Source: Prochlorococcus sp. AG-363-K07 (lineage in GTDB: Bacteria > Cyanobacteriota > Cyanobacteriia > PCC-6307 > Cyanobiaceae). Taken from it: a stretch of DNA of 64,000 nucleotides. The notes beneath the pieces are model-generated. The model did no database searches. It was not told where the DNA came from and saw nothing but the letters and a program-made list of their open reading frames with translations. The stretch covers positions 1 through 64,000 of the forward strand of contig QCFO01000003.1 of the NCBI GenBank assembly GCA_003280225.1, read 5' to 3'. The position numbers and the translations under genes were made by a program. Shown piece after piece: positions 54,061 to 63,068 of the stretch. Positions within the stretch are counted from its first letter, which is position 1; every line of letters starts with the position of its first letter.

Positions 54061-56397
54061 TTATTCTAGAGTATCCGAAATAGAATCTAGGCTTTCTATT
54101 AATATATTATTATCACTATCCGTTGAAGCGGATTCAGAAACTGTATTGGAATTAGACAGTTCAAGATCAATCTGATTTCGAAGAATGTCAACCTTGATTA
54201 TTCTTACTTTGATAGTATCACCAAGTTCATAGACCTGCTTACTCTTCCTTCCTATTAAACGATTCTGACGTGAACGGTACTCATACCAATCATCATTAAG
54301 TGTGCTGACATGAACAAGTCCCTCAGCTAAAGAGGGGCTAATTTCAGCAAAGAATCCATAACTTTGAACACCAGTTATTACTGCATCTAATTCCTGACCA
54401 ATAAGTGGTTCTACCTTACGAGCCTGCTTCATATTAATAATGCCATTAAGCAGTTGTTTTGCTTTGATATGCTGAGAATTAAGGTGGTTTAGATTTTTGT
54501 CATTAAAAATTTTTTGGAGGAGAGAAGATTGAGCTGGACTTAAAATATCCCATGAAATATTTTTAAAACAATCCTTTTGCCCAAGTAGAACTACATCTTT
54601 AGTTCTTGCGGTTGCCTTATTCTTTGCATCCCTTAGCAGGGTTACTTGTACATATTGATTCATAATTTCATAATAGTGACTTCCTGGAGAGCACCATGGT
54701 GCTAGTTTGTCACTATATAAAATTGGTTGACTTTCAGGAGAGATACGTTCCTCTTCAATAGTTTTAATGGGATAGTATATAGCTAATTTTGGAGTAGGAA
54801 TTGCATGCCGAAGAGACTTATCTAGAATTCTTCTGGATTTAGATTTGGAAAATGCGAATGAGAGATCAGATGTAGTGACTTCTCCATCTGTGTCTAATTT
54901 GAGTTCAATTCCTAAAGATAATGCAGATTTCGCAAGATCGTTAATAGTACTTGAATCTACTTGTTCAGAAGAGGTGTGTATTAATGGCAAATTTAGACTG
55001 CTACAATGATTATACCAACAGCAATTTGCAACTCTAATTAACTTCGATAATACAGAGTTTGGATCAGAAACATTATAAGGCGGATGCCATTGATCATAAT
55101 ACGCAGAAGGATATATCTGTGCCAAATCAGAATTATCTTGATCACTAAAAACAGAAATGTCTAACTCAATTAAGCCCTTCTCCACATCAACGCAATGAAG
55201 AAGAGATGCGCAGGACAGCAATGTCTGAAGTTTAGGAAGGTAGTCCTTTATAGGCTTCAAACAGGTTGGTATGGTTCTAGATTTTGGTTTTCTTGCTTCA
55301 AGAGCTGCCAAATGCTCTTTAGTTATTAAAGCAACAGGTTTTATTATTGACAAGCTGAAATTCCAATCAGTCACTACACCTTTAGAACTAATATCTATTA
55401 CAATACTGATAGCATGATTTACTTCACCTACAGTAAATCTACTTTCTTTCAATATCTTATCAGTCAAAATTGAATGCCAGTTATTCCCCAAGCAATGGGT
55501 TTCAGCATTATCTTTTATCCATAGGTCTAGGTTATTCCCTACTGATAATCTTTCTGCTATTGAAGGTGCATGAACCCATAACCTATAACCACCATCTCTG
55601 GCTTCAACACTGACTGCAGGGAGTGGAGGAGATTCATGTGAGGTCCATGAATTAAGAAGTAAAGTCTCTTGATCTGTGAAGTCAGTCCTATTCTTTTCTA
55701 ATGGAGCTTTCAATGAAATTCTAGGAATCGGACTTAGCTGGTTTAAATTAAATTTGCTAAGCAGAATATCGATGTCACCTTCATCTCCAGAATCCAGTGA
55801 AAGACTTCGAATTACGTGACCTTGAGCATCATATTGAGCTATCGGGAATTTATCTATTCTTACCTCGGCTAAATTCTGTTTATCTGCAACAATGAATTTA
55901 ATATTGGAGTAGTCTAATTCAATTGAACCTATTATCCTGTCATCTAAAGGATTAGCTACCAAGGTCTCATTATCATTTTCTAGTAAGCACAGAATATTTC
56001 GCGAGTTACGTTCAAGTATGCACTCTACTAAACCCTCTGGAGACTTTCGGCGAATTGCTTCTTTTAAAACTCTTACTAAAACCCTGTCTCCATTCCATGC
56101 ATGATTTAAATGATGGTCTCTAATGTAAATATCCTCGCCACCATCATCTCGAATAGCAAAACAATAACCCTTGCTGCTACATCTAAGTCTTGCTTCTAAA
56201 AATGAATCATCAGAGGATTTTTTAATAAATCCATCGGAATCTTTCTCCAACAGTCCTATTTTCGTGAGAGCGTTAAGAGCAATATCAAGTTTCTCTTTAT
56301 CAGCCTTTTTAGTAAGCTTTAGAATACGTTGTAATTTCTTTATTTCCAATGAGTCTCCTAGAGACAAATGATCAAGAAAACTTGCAACAGTAAACAT
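54061..56397 (-). CDS. RNase II/R-like protein lacking catalytic residues
   Basis: 778 residues in RNase R-like order: N-terminal winged helix and cold-shock-like region (about 1-180), RNB-like core (about 240-640) and a C-terminal S1 domain (about 655-745, LIGQELDAVITGVQSYGFFA). In the core the segment before GGYRLWVHAPSI (269-280), where active enzymes read DxxDAKDFDDA, is SHESPPLPAVSVE with no aspartate. The SPIRRY segment is replaced by CSPGSHYYEI. Hydrolysis is therefore unlikely. The RNA-binding parts look intact. It precedes ubiX by four bases. Confidence 0.9.
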   Translation of the reverse strand: MFTVASFLDHLSLGDSLEIKKLQRILKLTKKADKEKLDIALNALTKIGLLEKDSDGFIKKSSDDSFLEARLRCSSKGYCFAIRDDGGEDIYIRDHHLNHAWNGDRVLVRVLKEAIRRKSPEGLVECILERNSRNILCLLENDNETLVANPLDDRIIGSIELDYSNIKFIVADKQNLAEVRIDKFPIAQYDAQGHVIRSLSLDSGDEGDIDILLSKFNLNQLSPIPRISLKAPLEKNRTDFTDQETLLLNSWTSHESPPLPAVSVEARDGGYRLWVHAPSIAERLSVGNNLDLWIKDNAETHCLGNNWHSILTDKILKESRFTVGEVNHAISIVIDISSKGVVTDWNFSLSIIKPVALITKEHLAALEARKPKSRTIPTCLKPIKDYLPKLQTLLSCASLLHCVDVEKGLIELDISVFSDQDNSDLAQIYPSAYYDQWHPPYNVSDPNSVLSKLIRVANCCWYNHCSSLNLPLIHTSSEQVDSSTINDLAKSALSLGIELKLDTDGEVTTSDLSFAFSKSKSRRILDKSLRHAIPTPKLAIYYPIKTIEEERISPESQPILYSDKLAPWCSPGSHYYEIMNQYVQVTLLRDAKNKATARTKDVVLLGQKDCFKNISWDILSPAQSSLLQKIFNDKNLNHLNSQHIKAKQLLNGIINMKQARKVEPLIGQELDAVITGVQSYGFFAEISPSLAEGLVHVSTLNDDWYEYRSRQNRLIGRKSKQVYELGDTIKVRIIKVDILRNQIDLELSNSNTVSESASTDSDNNILIESLDSISDTLE

Positions 56398-56484
56398 AGT
56401 GATCTCCTACTTTAAAGGATAAGTTTGAGAAAGAGGTAATGCCAAGAGTGGCAAAACAAAGAGCCCTTTTAAATTGATAGTGAT

Positions 56485-56793
56485 TTAGTGCTCAGAGTTG
56501 ACTTGCTCTGCTCCATGAGTAAGAGGCCACAGAAGCTTAACTCCGATAATCAGGAAACCAAAAGCAGCAAGCATTTTCAAAATGTTAGCTGGGATCAGTG
56601 TCGCGATAGAGCCTCCTGCAAGAACACCAAGAAAGCTTGCAAAGACGAGTGCGACAGAAGATCCAAGAAAGACAGCAAGAGGTTTGTTGGAGGTGCCGCT
56701 TATGGCAAGAGTTGCAAGTTGTGTCTTGTCACCGAGTTCAGCTAGAAAAACGGTTGTGAAGGTAGTAATTAGAAGGGGAAAAATCATTTTCAA
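56485..56793 (-). CDS. GDT1/UPF0016 half-size transporter, subunit b
   Basis: 102 residues with three hydrophobic segments. The acidic motif ELGDKTQ lies near residue 19 inside the first helix. It overlaps its sister gene by four bases. In most cyanobacteria and eukaryotes both halves are one protein (GDT1/TMEM165/Mnx), which moves manganese or calcium across membranes; here they are separate. Confidence 0.9.
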   Translation of the reverse strand: MKMIFPLLITTFTTVFLAELGDKTQLATLAISGTSNKPLAVFLGSSVALVFASFLGVLAGGSIATLIPANILKMLAAFGFLIIGVKLLWPLTHGAEQVNSEH

Positions 56794-57143
56794 ACTGCGT
56801 TGTGACTTAAAATCAAACCATTAATAGATTGAATCCCTAGCAATAATCCTATACCAACCATAAGTATTCCCGCCATATAATTGAACCTTTCAGCAGGCAT
56901 TTTTGTGGCGATCCATCGTCCCAGGAGGACACCAACTAGGCTAGAACAGATTAATGCTAGAGAGGATCCTACGAATACAACTAATGGTTTCCCAGACTGT
57001 GCTGTTAGGAGAAGAGTGGCTACTTGTGTTTTGTCCCCAAGTTCAGCTAAAAAAACAGTGGTAAATGTTGTAATTAATACCGAGCTGAAACGCTTTTGAT
57101 CATTGCTGTCTTCTGAACTACTGCTTGAGTTCAAGGGATCCAT
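56790..57143 (-). CDS. GDT1/UPF0016 half-size transporter, subunit a
   Basis: 117 residues: a polar N-terminal tail (about 1-20), then ITTFTTVFLAELGDKTQVAT and two more hydrophobic segments. It begins three bases after ykgJ and overlaps subunit b by four. Subunit a and b share the ITTFTTVFLAELGDKTQ core almost exactly, so the pair arose by duplication. A thylakoid or plasma-membrane Mn/Ca:proton exchange role is inferred. Confidence 0.9.
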   Translation of the reverse strand: MDPLNSSSSSEDSNDQKRFSSVLITTFTTVFLAELGDKTQVATLLLTAQSGKPLVVFVGSSLALICSSLVGVLLGRWIATKMPAERFNYMAGILMVGIGLLLGIQSINGLILSHNAV

Positions 57144-57146
57144 AAC

Positions 57147-57521
57147 TCACTCATTGTTGGAGGAATAACAAACCTCTCTATTGAATCTTATATACTCGTC
57201 ACTACTTACCCCAAATGTAGACTGAATTTGGTCGGTGCAAAAAGCAATCGCATTAGAGTCAGTCTCCGAAGACTCAAATTGAAAAAGACGATGCAGGTTG
57301 CTAACGCGACAGAAATCTGGTCGGTCAGAATAAATCCTACAAAGACGTTTTGATTTGTCGAGATGAATACACCAGCCATCCTCTCCAACCATTTTCATAT
57401 AGGTCATTGTCTGCGTTTCGTTCAGAGCTTCTAGAGCTTCTAGCCTTTCTTCAGGAGCCAATCGGCAACAGGCTCCACAACAGCTAATACACTGCCATTT
57501 GAGAGTTTGAGCAGATTTCAT
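57147..57521 (-). CDS. YkgJ-family cysteine-cluster protein
   Basis: 124 residues with a dense N-terminal cysteine set: C11, C14, C15, C18 and C19 (CISCCGACC), then further cysteines in WCIHL and DFCRVS. This is the YkgJ/CxxCxxCC-type zinc or iron-sulfur family. The role is unknown. It heads the operon with the two GDT1 genes, which suggests metal handling. ATG 57521 is followed upstream by a TGTGAC...GTCACA repeat. Confidence 0.88.
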   Translation of the reverse strand: MKSAQTLKWQCISCCGACCRLAPEERLEALEALNETQTMTYMKMVGEDGWCIHLDKSKRLCRIYSDRPDFCRVSNLHRLFQFESSETDSNAIAFCTDQIQSTFGVSSDEYIRFNREVCYSSNNE

Positions 57522-57530
57522 CTAAACAGC

Positions 57531-57547
57531 TGTGACAAGCGGTCACA
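57531..57547. promoter_or_regulatory. TGTGAC-N5-GTCACA inverted repeat before ykgJ
   Basis: TGTGACAAGCGGTCACA has perfect 6-base arms. It lies nine bases before the ykgJ start codon, so it could be a Crp-type operator or a small RNA hairpin in the leader. The half-site TGTGA matches the one upstream of the Crp-family gene at 11569. Confidence 0.4.
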
Positions 57548-57647
57548 TCTATGGTGAATTAATGGACTTTTGGGCACTGTCTCTTTTAGGGTGCTGTAGG
57601 GTGTAGACCAATTTCTAGACTCTACTTCTTCACCAAATTATCAACTC

Positions 57648-57725
57648 ATGGGAAACCTCATACCACTTGCTGCTGTTGTTCTAGCAGGACCCGCAATTAT
57701 TGCTCTTATCTTCTATAGAAGATAA
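57648..57725 (+). CDS. 25-residue single-span membrane peptide (Psb30-like?)
   Basis: ATG 57648 to TAA 57723 encodes MGNLIPLAAVVLAGPAIIAL followed by IFYRR. One helix with a central GP and a basic end; the LAGPAII core loosely recalls Psb30/Ycf12, but the N-terminus and end differ, so I do not assign that name. It sits between ykgJ and recJ and is followed 30 bases later by a strong hairpin. Confidence 0.5.
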   Translation: MGNLIPLAAVVLAGPAIIALIFYRR

Positions 57726-57754
57726 GCTTCGAAAATTACCGATATAAAAAAGAA

Positions 57755-57784
57755 ATTGGATAGAAGAGATATCTTCTATCCAAT
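57755..57784 (-). terminator. terminator hairpin after recJ, possibly bidirectional
   Basis: Arms ATTGGATAGAAGA and TCTTCTATCCAAT pair perfectly (13 bp) around a GATA loop. Read leftward, a T-rich run follows (TTCTTTTTTATA), giving an intrinsic terminator 33 bases beyond the recJ stop. It also follows the small rightward ORF, for which it has only a weak T-run. Confidence 0.8.
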
Positions 57785-57817
57785 TCTTATGGCTACCATT
57801 TTATTGATTGAACATAC

Positions 57818-59722
57818 CTAGTGATCAATTGCTAGTGCTACTCTTACTTCTCTGATTAAAGAAGATATATAGCTACCTGTTTTTAGAGTACTAGGCATAT
57901 TAACAATTTTAGAGTTATCATTCTGAGAAAACTCAATTTCTTTACCTTCAGAATTAACTATAATTACATTATTATCAATATTCTTTTTGTAGCACTTGTA
58001 CTTTCGATTTGATTTAGAGATTACTGTCTCACTTCTATATTCCCTAACGTCAACAATATTAAGAACTAGTTTCTCTTCATCCAACCAATCATTAACTGAC
58101 AAATGAAAAGCAATATCTAACAATGAAGCAATTTTAGTTTTGGCAGGGTAATTCCAATAAAACGCTTCTTTTTTACAGCCATCTTGCTCTAGCTCCAGCC
58201 TTAGATGACCTCCTCTGAGATATTTATGAGTAATTAATTTACAGTTACTTGACCAAAATAGAATCTTCGGATTCTCTACTCCAAATGGTTCAAAAAGAGC
58301 TATATTCCTCCAAAGTTCCCAATTAATTTCAGAGAATTTGATACTACAATCGGGTTTGATAGATATAAAGTCGCGGGCATTAATTAACCATCTCTCTGCA
58401 ATATTATTCATACGATGATGAAATTCACCCAAATTTTCAGGTTTAATAGTGAACCCTCCAGCTGCACTATGTCCACCGTGAGTTTCTAGTAAATCTGAGC
58501 AGCTATCTAGAGCAATATTCACGCTAAAACCCTCTGGACCTCTTGCCGAAGCTCGGAAGAGGCCATTATTTGTTGCGGCTAGCAACGCTGTAGGTCTTTG
58601 ATATCGTTGCAAAATACGAGATGCAACTAATCCTATTACTCCTTGATGCCAATGACTCTGAGCCAGAAGAATAAAAGGGGGTATAGAATTTTTATCAGAA
58701 TCAATAATGGCTATAGCTTCAGATTCAATTCCATCACTTATAAGTTTTCTCTTTTTGTTTAATTCATCGCATTGTCTTGCAAGAAGAATTGCTTGATTTT
58801 CATCTTCCTCAACAAGCAAATCGAGTATTAGTTGTGGATCACCTATACGACCTACTGCATTAATTTTAGGGGCGACACGAAAACCTATATCATCTGAATT
58901 CAAACGTCTATTTCGTATACCAGAGAGTCGATAAAGGGCAATCAAACCATTGCAATGAGTGTTATGAAGATTACGCAAGCCTTCAACCAATATTGACCTA
59001 TTACAACCAGTCAATGGAGCCATATCCGCTATTGTTCCAATACAAAAAAGATCTAATGCATCAGACAATATATTGGTGTTTCTATATCTTTTGGCTAACT
59101 CTGCAGCTACTACATAAGCTAGTCCAACACCTGCTAGAAATTCATATGGTGAGTCCCTTGGAACTGTGCTTGGATGGATTAATGAATGAGCGTTAGGTGG
59201 TTTGCCCTGGAGTTTATGATGATCTGTGATAATCACATCAATATTAAGACTATTAGCTTGATCTATTGCTTTGTGTGCATTAATGCCATTATCAACAGTG
59301 ATAATTAACTTGACCTTACTGTCATTTAGATTGTTAATCATATTCTGGTTTAATCCATAACCCTCCTCCAGCCTATCTGGAATAGCTGTAATAACATTTG
59401 CTTTTAAACCTTTAAGAGCCTTGAAAAGTATTGCCGAACTAGTCATTCCATCTGCATCATAGTCACCACAAATACCTATAGCTTCTTTACTTTCTATTGA
59501 TTTTTGAATTCTGCTTAGAGCTCTAGGTAACTGAGGATAATGTTCTAAAACATTTGGAGGTTGACAAGGACTTAAAAACTTCTGAGCTTGATCATTATCA
59601 GAGAAACCTCTTCTAGCGAGGGTCACTCGTAGACAATCTGGGAGAGGTACGTCAGGGAGAGATGTATTTGTAACAGGTCTTGGAAGTATCCATTGAGGTG
59701 GACTCCATGATGGTTCACTCAT
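57818..59722 (-). CDS. recJ: single-strand DNA exonuclease RecJ
   Basis: 634 residues. A 5'-3' exonuclease of recombination and mismatch repair with a DHH phosphoesterase core: GDYDADG (86-92), Asp144 in TVDNG and DHH at 167-169, each supplying metal ligands. The DHHA1 region with GGHSAAGG follows, then the OB-like domain. Start ATG 59722. It diverges from the HAD gene, with about 57 bases between, and ends before the hairpin at 57755. Confidence 0.96.
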   Translation of the reverse strand: MSEPSWSPPQWILPRPVTNTSLPDVPLPDCLRVTLARRGFSDNDQAQKFLSPCQPPNVLEHYPQLPRALSRIQKSIESKEAIGICGDYDADGMTSSAILFKALKGLKANVITAIPDRLEEGYGLNQNMINNLNDSKVKLIITVDNGINAHKAIDQANSLNIDVIITDHHKLQGKPPNAHSLIHPSTVPRDSPYEFLAGVGLAYVVAAELAKRYRNTNILSDALDLFCIGTIADMAPLTGCNRSILVEGLRNLHNTHCNGLIALYRLSGIRNRRLNSDDIGFRVAPKINAVGRIGDPQLILDLLVEEDENQAILLARQCDELNKKRKLISDGIESEAIAIIDSDKNSIPPFILLAQSHWHQGVIGLVASRILQRYQRPTALLAATNNGLFRASARGPEGFSVNIALDSCSDLLETHGGHSAAGGFTIKPENLGEFHHRMNNIAERWLINARDFISIKPDCSIKFSEINWELWRNIALFEPFGVENPKILFWSSNCKLITHKYLRGGHLRLELEQDGCKKEAFYWNYPAKTKIASLLDIAFHLSVNDWLDEEKLVLNIVDVREYRSETVISKSNRKYKCYKKNIDNNVIIVNSEGKEIEFSQNDNSKIVNMPSTLKTGSYISSLIREVRVALAIDH

Positions 59723-59779
59723 AGTTAATAACTAGATGAATTAAGAGTTAGGATCAAGAAGCATGGGGAGAGTAGTATC

Positions 59780-60526
59780 ATGGAAGATATAAAAGCAGTA
59801 TTTTGGGATCTTGATGGGACTTTAGCTGAAACCGAAATGTACGGCCATAGAATATCTTTTAATTATTCATTTAAGAAACATGGGATTAATTGGAATTGGT
59901 CTAAAGAGACATATAGACAACTTTTAAAAATTCCAGGAGGAAAAAATAGGATACAAAGATACTCTGAAAAACAGTGTTATAAGCTATCTAATAGTCTTAT
60001 CGATTCTATTCATAACGAAAAACAAATTTATTATAGTAAACTAGTTTCAGAAGGAGAAGTACCAATTAGGAATGGAGTATTTAGACTAATAAATGAAATG
60101 AAAAAAAAAGATATACAGCAATGGATTGTAACTACAAGTAGCAGAGCCGCTGTAGAGCCTCTTATTAAGAAATTCTTCTCGATTAGCCACAATACATTCG
60201 AAGGAATGATTACATTTGAGGATGTCTCAAGGTTAAAGCCTGATCCTGAAGCCTATCTATTAGCCATAACAAGGTCTGGACTTCCTCCAAATAATTGCGT
60301 GGTTATAGAAGACTCACATCTGGGTCTACTAGCGGCCAAAAGGGCACATTTATCATGTTTAGTTACCTTGCCATCGTGGAAATCATCATTTGAAGAGGAT
60401 ATGAAAATTGCAGAAGCAATTGTTACAACTTTAGGTAATGAGGCCGACCGCTGTGAGGTTCTTCATGGACCCGATTGCGAAAATGGGTTAGTTACGCTCA
60501 AATATCTAAATAGGCTTTCTGGATAG
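59780..60526 (+). CDS. HAD-superfamily hydrolase, CbbY/beta-PGM-like
   Basis: 248 residues. Nucleophile Asp10 and Asp12 in DLDGTLAE, motif II TTSSRA, motif III KPDPEAYLLAI and VIEDSHLGLLAA as motif IV, so the phosphatase machinery is complete. A helical cap lies between motifs I and II. CbbY-type enzymes clear misfire products such as xylulose bisphosphate in Calvin-cycle organisms; that role here is inference. ycf20 follows after eight bases. Confidence 0.9.
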   Translation: MEDIKAVFWDLDGTLAETEMYGHRISFNYSFKKHGINWNWSKETYRQLLKIPGGKNRIQRYSEKQCYKLSNSLIDSIHNEKQIYYSKLVSEGEVPIRNGVFRLINEMKKKDIQQWIVTTSSRAAVEPLIKKFFSISHNTFEGMITFEDVSRLKPDPEAYLLAITRSGLPPNNCVVIEDSHLGLLAAKRAHLSCLVTLPSWKSSFEEDMKIAEAIVTTLGNEADRCEVLHGPDCENGLVTLKYLNRLSG

Positions 60527-60534
60527 GAGCTATT

Positions 60535-60864
60535 TTGCAAAATACTCGATATAGGTTATTTTCTAGCAAGTTAGTAAGCTATTTTTCAACCTCGCTTGTA
60601 GGGCCTTGGAAAAAGCGGTCTATCGGACTAATATCACTACTTCTAGGCTACTATATAGGTAGTATTGTAACAACATATTACCTTCAAAGATTAAATCAAA
60701 GGCCATTAGTTGTCCTATTCATGGTCGTATTAATTGAGATCCTGGTAAGGATAAGAGCTAATGTCCAGAAAGAACCATGGCCATTATTCTGGATAGCCAT
60801 CGACAATATTAGAATAGGAAGTGTTTACTCAGTAGCATTAGAAGCCTTTAAGCTTGGGTCATAA
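60535..60864 (+). CDS. ycf20: Ycf20 (DUF565) membrane protein
   Basis: 109 residues from TTG 60535, which is preceded by AGGAG. WKKRSIGLISLLLGYYIGS and the first hydrophobic segment (about 29-46), then QRPLVVLFMVVLIEILVRI as the second, are characteristic of DUF565/Ycf20. In algae the homologue is linked to photoprotection; in cyanobacteria function is uncertain. It follows the HAD gene by eight bases, probably one transcript. Confidence 0.85.
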   Translation: MQNTRYRLFSSKLVSYFSTSLVGPWKKRSIGLISLLLGYYIGSIVTTYYLQRLNQRPLVVLFMVVLIEILVRIRANVQKEPWPLFWIAIDNIRIGSVYSVALEAFKLGS

Positions 60865-60932
60865 GTTTATAAAATCTTTAATTACGTTATTACTTAAGAA
60901 TATTAAAAGCAAGTTAGTTAAGAGGGAAATAA

Positions 60933-61109
60933 TCACTCCTCTGAATCTTCATCTTGGTCCATTGGGTAAACAAAACCCTGGGCTCTGCCACTTAAAACAG
61001 ATTTCCCAATAGAAAGTGCCTTATCGGCTGCTGTTGCGGCCTTAGCTTTCCATATTGCATGTCTCTGATTTCGCTTGCCTTTAGAGGTCTTTTTCTTTGG
61101 TACAGCCAT
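60933..61109 (-). CDS. rpmF: 50S ribosomal protein L32
   Basis: 58 residues: [20 protein letters not shown], followed by an Ala/Lys-rich helix and an acidic tail ending in DEDSEE. The basic N-terminal [10 protein letters not shown] is diagnostic for bL32. No zinc cysteines are present, as in plastid-type L32. It is convergent with ycf20 and divergent from ftsH. Confidence 0.95.
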   Translation of the reverse strand: MAVPKKKTSKGKRNQRHAIWKAKAATAADKALSIGKSVLSGRAQGFVYPMDQDEDSEE

Positions 61110-61285
61110 TCTCGTACTATTTAATTAAACCTATAATCGACCTTAGCGATACCTTGCGTCAAATCATTAGGGTATTTATATATAGGATTCCAAGGCAACA
61201 ACGTCAATTGAAAAACCTTTTAGAATAAGGAAGGGAGATCTAAAAGGCTCTTGATAGCCCCTAAAGCAACTCCAAACTGAGATTT

Positions 61286-63031
61286 GTGAACTTCGGAACC
61301 CCCCCCATCCCAAGCTATAGCAAGCTTCTCTCTGATATCGAAGCAGGCAACGTCAAAAATTTGGTCCTAATACCAAAAAGAAGACAAGTTGAGGTTGAAT
61401 TTCTAGATGGAAGTGCTGCTCTTATCCCAATTTTTTATAATGACCAAAAAATTCTGCGAGCAGCTGAAGGATCTTCTACTCCGCTATCGGTAAAAGACGT
61501 AAGGGGCGAAGAAGCTTTAGCGTCTTTTGCTGGAGCAATTGGCCTGGGTCTAGTATTCATAATTGGTATAACTTTCCTAATAAAAAGATCTGTAAAAATT
61601 GCAAATAAAACCCTTGGGTTTGGAAAAAGCCAAGCACGAATTAAACCAATTGAAGAGCTGCAGGTTAGATTTGAAGATGTAGCAGGAGTTGCTGAAGCTG
61701 CAGAAGAGTTAATTGAAATAGTAAGTTTTCTAAAAAAACCAGATAAACTAATTAAATTAGGCGCTAAAACTCCAAAAGGAATATTGCTAGTTGGCCCTCC
61801 CGGTACAGGGAAGACGTTATTGGCAAAAGCTATAGCTGGTGAAGCAGAAGTTCCATTTTTCTCTATAGCAGCATCTGAATTTGTAGAGTTGTTTGTGGGT
61901 GTTGGTGCGAGTAGAGTTAGAGATCTTTTTGCAAAAGCGAAACAAAAATCACCCTGCATAATTTTTATTGATGAAATAGATGCAGTTGGAAGGCAAAGGG
62001 GAGCTGGTATTGGAGGAGGTAATGATGAAAGAGAACAAACACTCAATCAACTATTAACTGAAATGGATGGTTTTGCAGAAAACAGTGGCGTTATTCTTTT
62101 AGCGGCAACAAACAGAGCTGATGTACTTGATTCTGCATTAACTAGGCCAGGTAGATTTGACAGAGAAATATATGTGTCGCTTCCAGACAGAAAGGGCAGA
62201 AAGGACATACTTGCCGTTCATGCGCGTAGTAGGCCCATAGCAAAAGAAGTTTCACTTAAAGATGTTGCACTTAAAACAGCTGGATTTTCCGGAGCTGATC
62301 TTGAGAACCTCTTAAATGAATCGGCGATATTCACCGCAAGAGATTCAGTTAATGAGATCACAAATAAGCACATTGATCAGGCTTTGGAAAGATTGACAAT
62401 GGGAATGGCTAAAAAAGCTTTAAATGATTCAACTCAAAAAAGGCTAATTGCCTACCATGAAGTAGGGCACGCACTTGTTGCCGCGTTAAGTCCTATGGCA
62501 GATAAGATTGACAAAATTACAATATTACCAAGGATCAATGGAGTTGCGGGCTATACAAGTTTCAAACCCGACTCTGATGTTGTAGATTCAGGACTGATAA
62601 CTAAGGGATATCTATATTCCAAGATAGTAGTAGCTCTTGGCGGTAGAGCAGCGGAAACTCTTGTTTTTGGACCTGAGGAAATAACTCAAGGAGCAGAGTC
62701 AGATTTACAGATAGTGAGTAACTTAGCCAAGGAAATGATTACTAAATTTGGGTTTTCAGAGCTGGGATATGTTGCGCTTGAATCAGAGGAAAATAAAGTA
62801 TTTTTAGGAAGAAATCTACTCCAAAGGAAATCAGGGTATTCAGAGTCTACTACGAGTCAAATTGACTACGAAATCAGAAAAATAGCCAAGGAAGCTATGA
62901 ATGAGGCGATGCAAAAACTGAAATCAAAGCGCGATGAACTTGACGAGCTTGCGGATTTGCTTGTTGATCGCGAAACATTAAATGCAGAAGAATTCCTAAG
63001 ACTAGCAAATATTGAAAAACAAGCCCTATAA
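61286..63031 (+). CDS. ftsH: FtsH-type AAA+ metalloprotease with one predicted membrane helix
   Basis: 581 residues from GTG 61286. A soluble N-terminal stretch (1-79) precedes a single hydrophobic helix (about 82-99); the usual first helix at the extreme N-terminus is absent, and the upstream frame is closed by a TAA. The AAA module has Walker A GPPGTGKT (170-177), Walker B FIDEID (227-232) and the second region of homology with RPGRFDR, followed by the zinc protease site HEVGH (391-395). It degrades membrane proteins such as damaged photosystem II subunits; one of several ftsH copies expected in the genome. Confidence 0.94.
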   Translation: MNFGTPPIPSYSKLLSDIEAGNVKNLVLIPKRRQVEVEFLDGSAALIPIFYNDQKILRAAEGSSTPLSVKDVRGEEALASFAGAIGLGLVFIIGITFLIKRSVKIANKTLGFGKSQARIKPIEELQVRFEDVAGVAEAAEELIEIVSFLKKPDKLIKLGAKTPKGILLVGPPGTGKTLLAKAIAGEAEVPFFSIAASEFVELFVGVGASRVRDLFAKAKQKSPCIIFIDEIDAVGRQRGAGIGGGNDEREQTLNQLLTEMDGFAENSGVILLAATNRADVLDSALTRPGRFDREIYVSLPDRKGRKDILAVHARSRPIAKEVSLKDVALKTAGFSGADLENLLNESAIFTARDSVNEITNKHIDQALERLTMGMAKKALNDSTQKRLIAYHEVGHALVAALSPMADKIDKITILPRINGVAGYTSFKPDSDVVDSGLITKGYLYSKIVVALGGRAAETLVFGPEEITQGAESDLQIVSNLAKEMITKFGFSELGYVALESEENKVFLGRNLLQRKSGYSESTTSQIDYEIRKIAKEAMNEAMQKLKSKRDELDELADLLVDRETLNAEEFLRLANIEKQAL

Positions 63032-63068
63032 GCCTAAAATAGAGCTAGAACAATACAAACAATAGATA

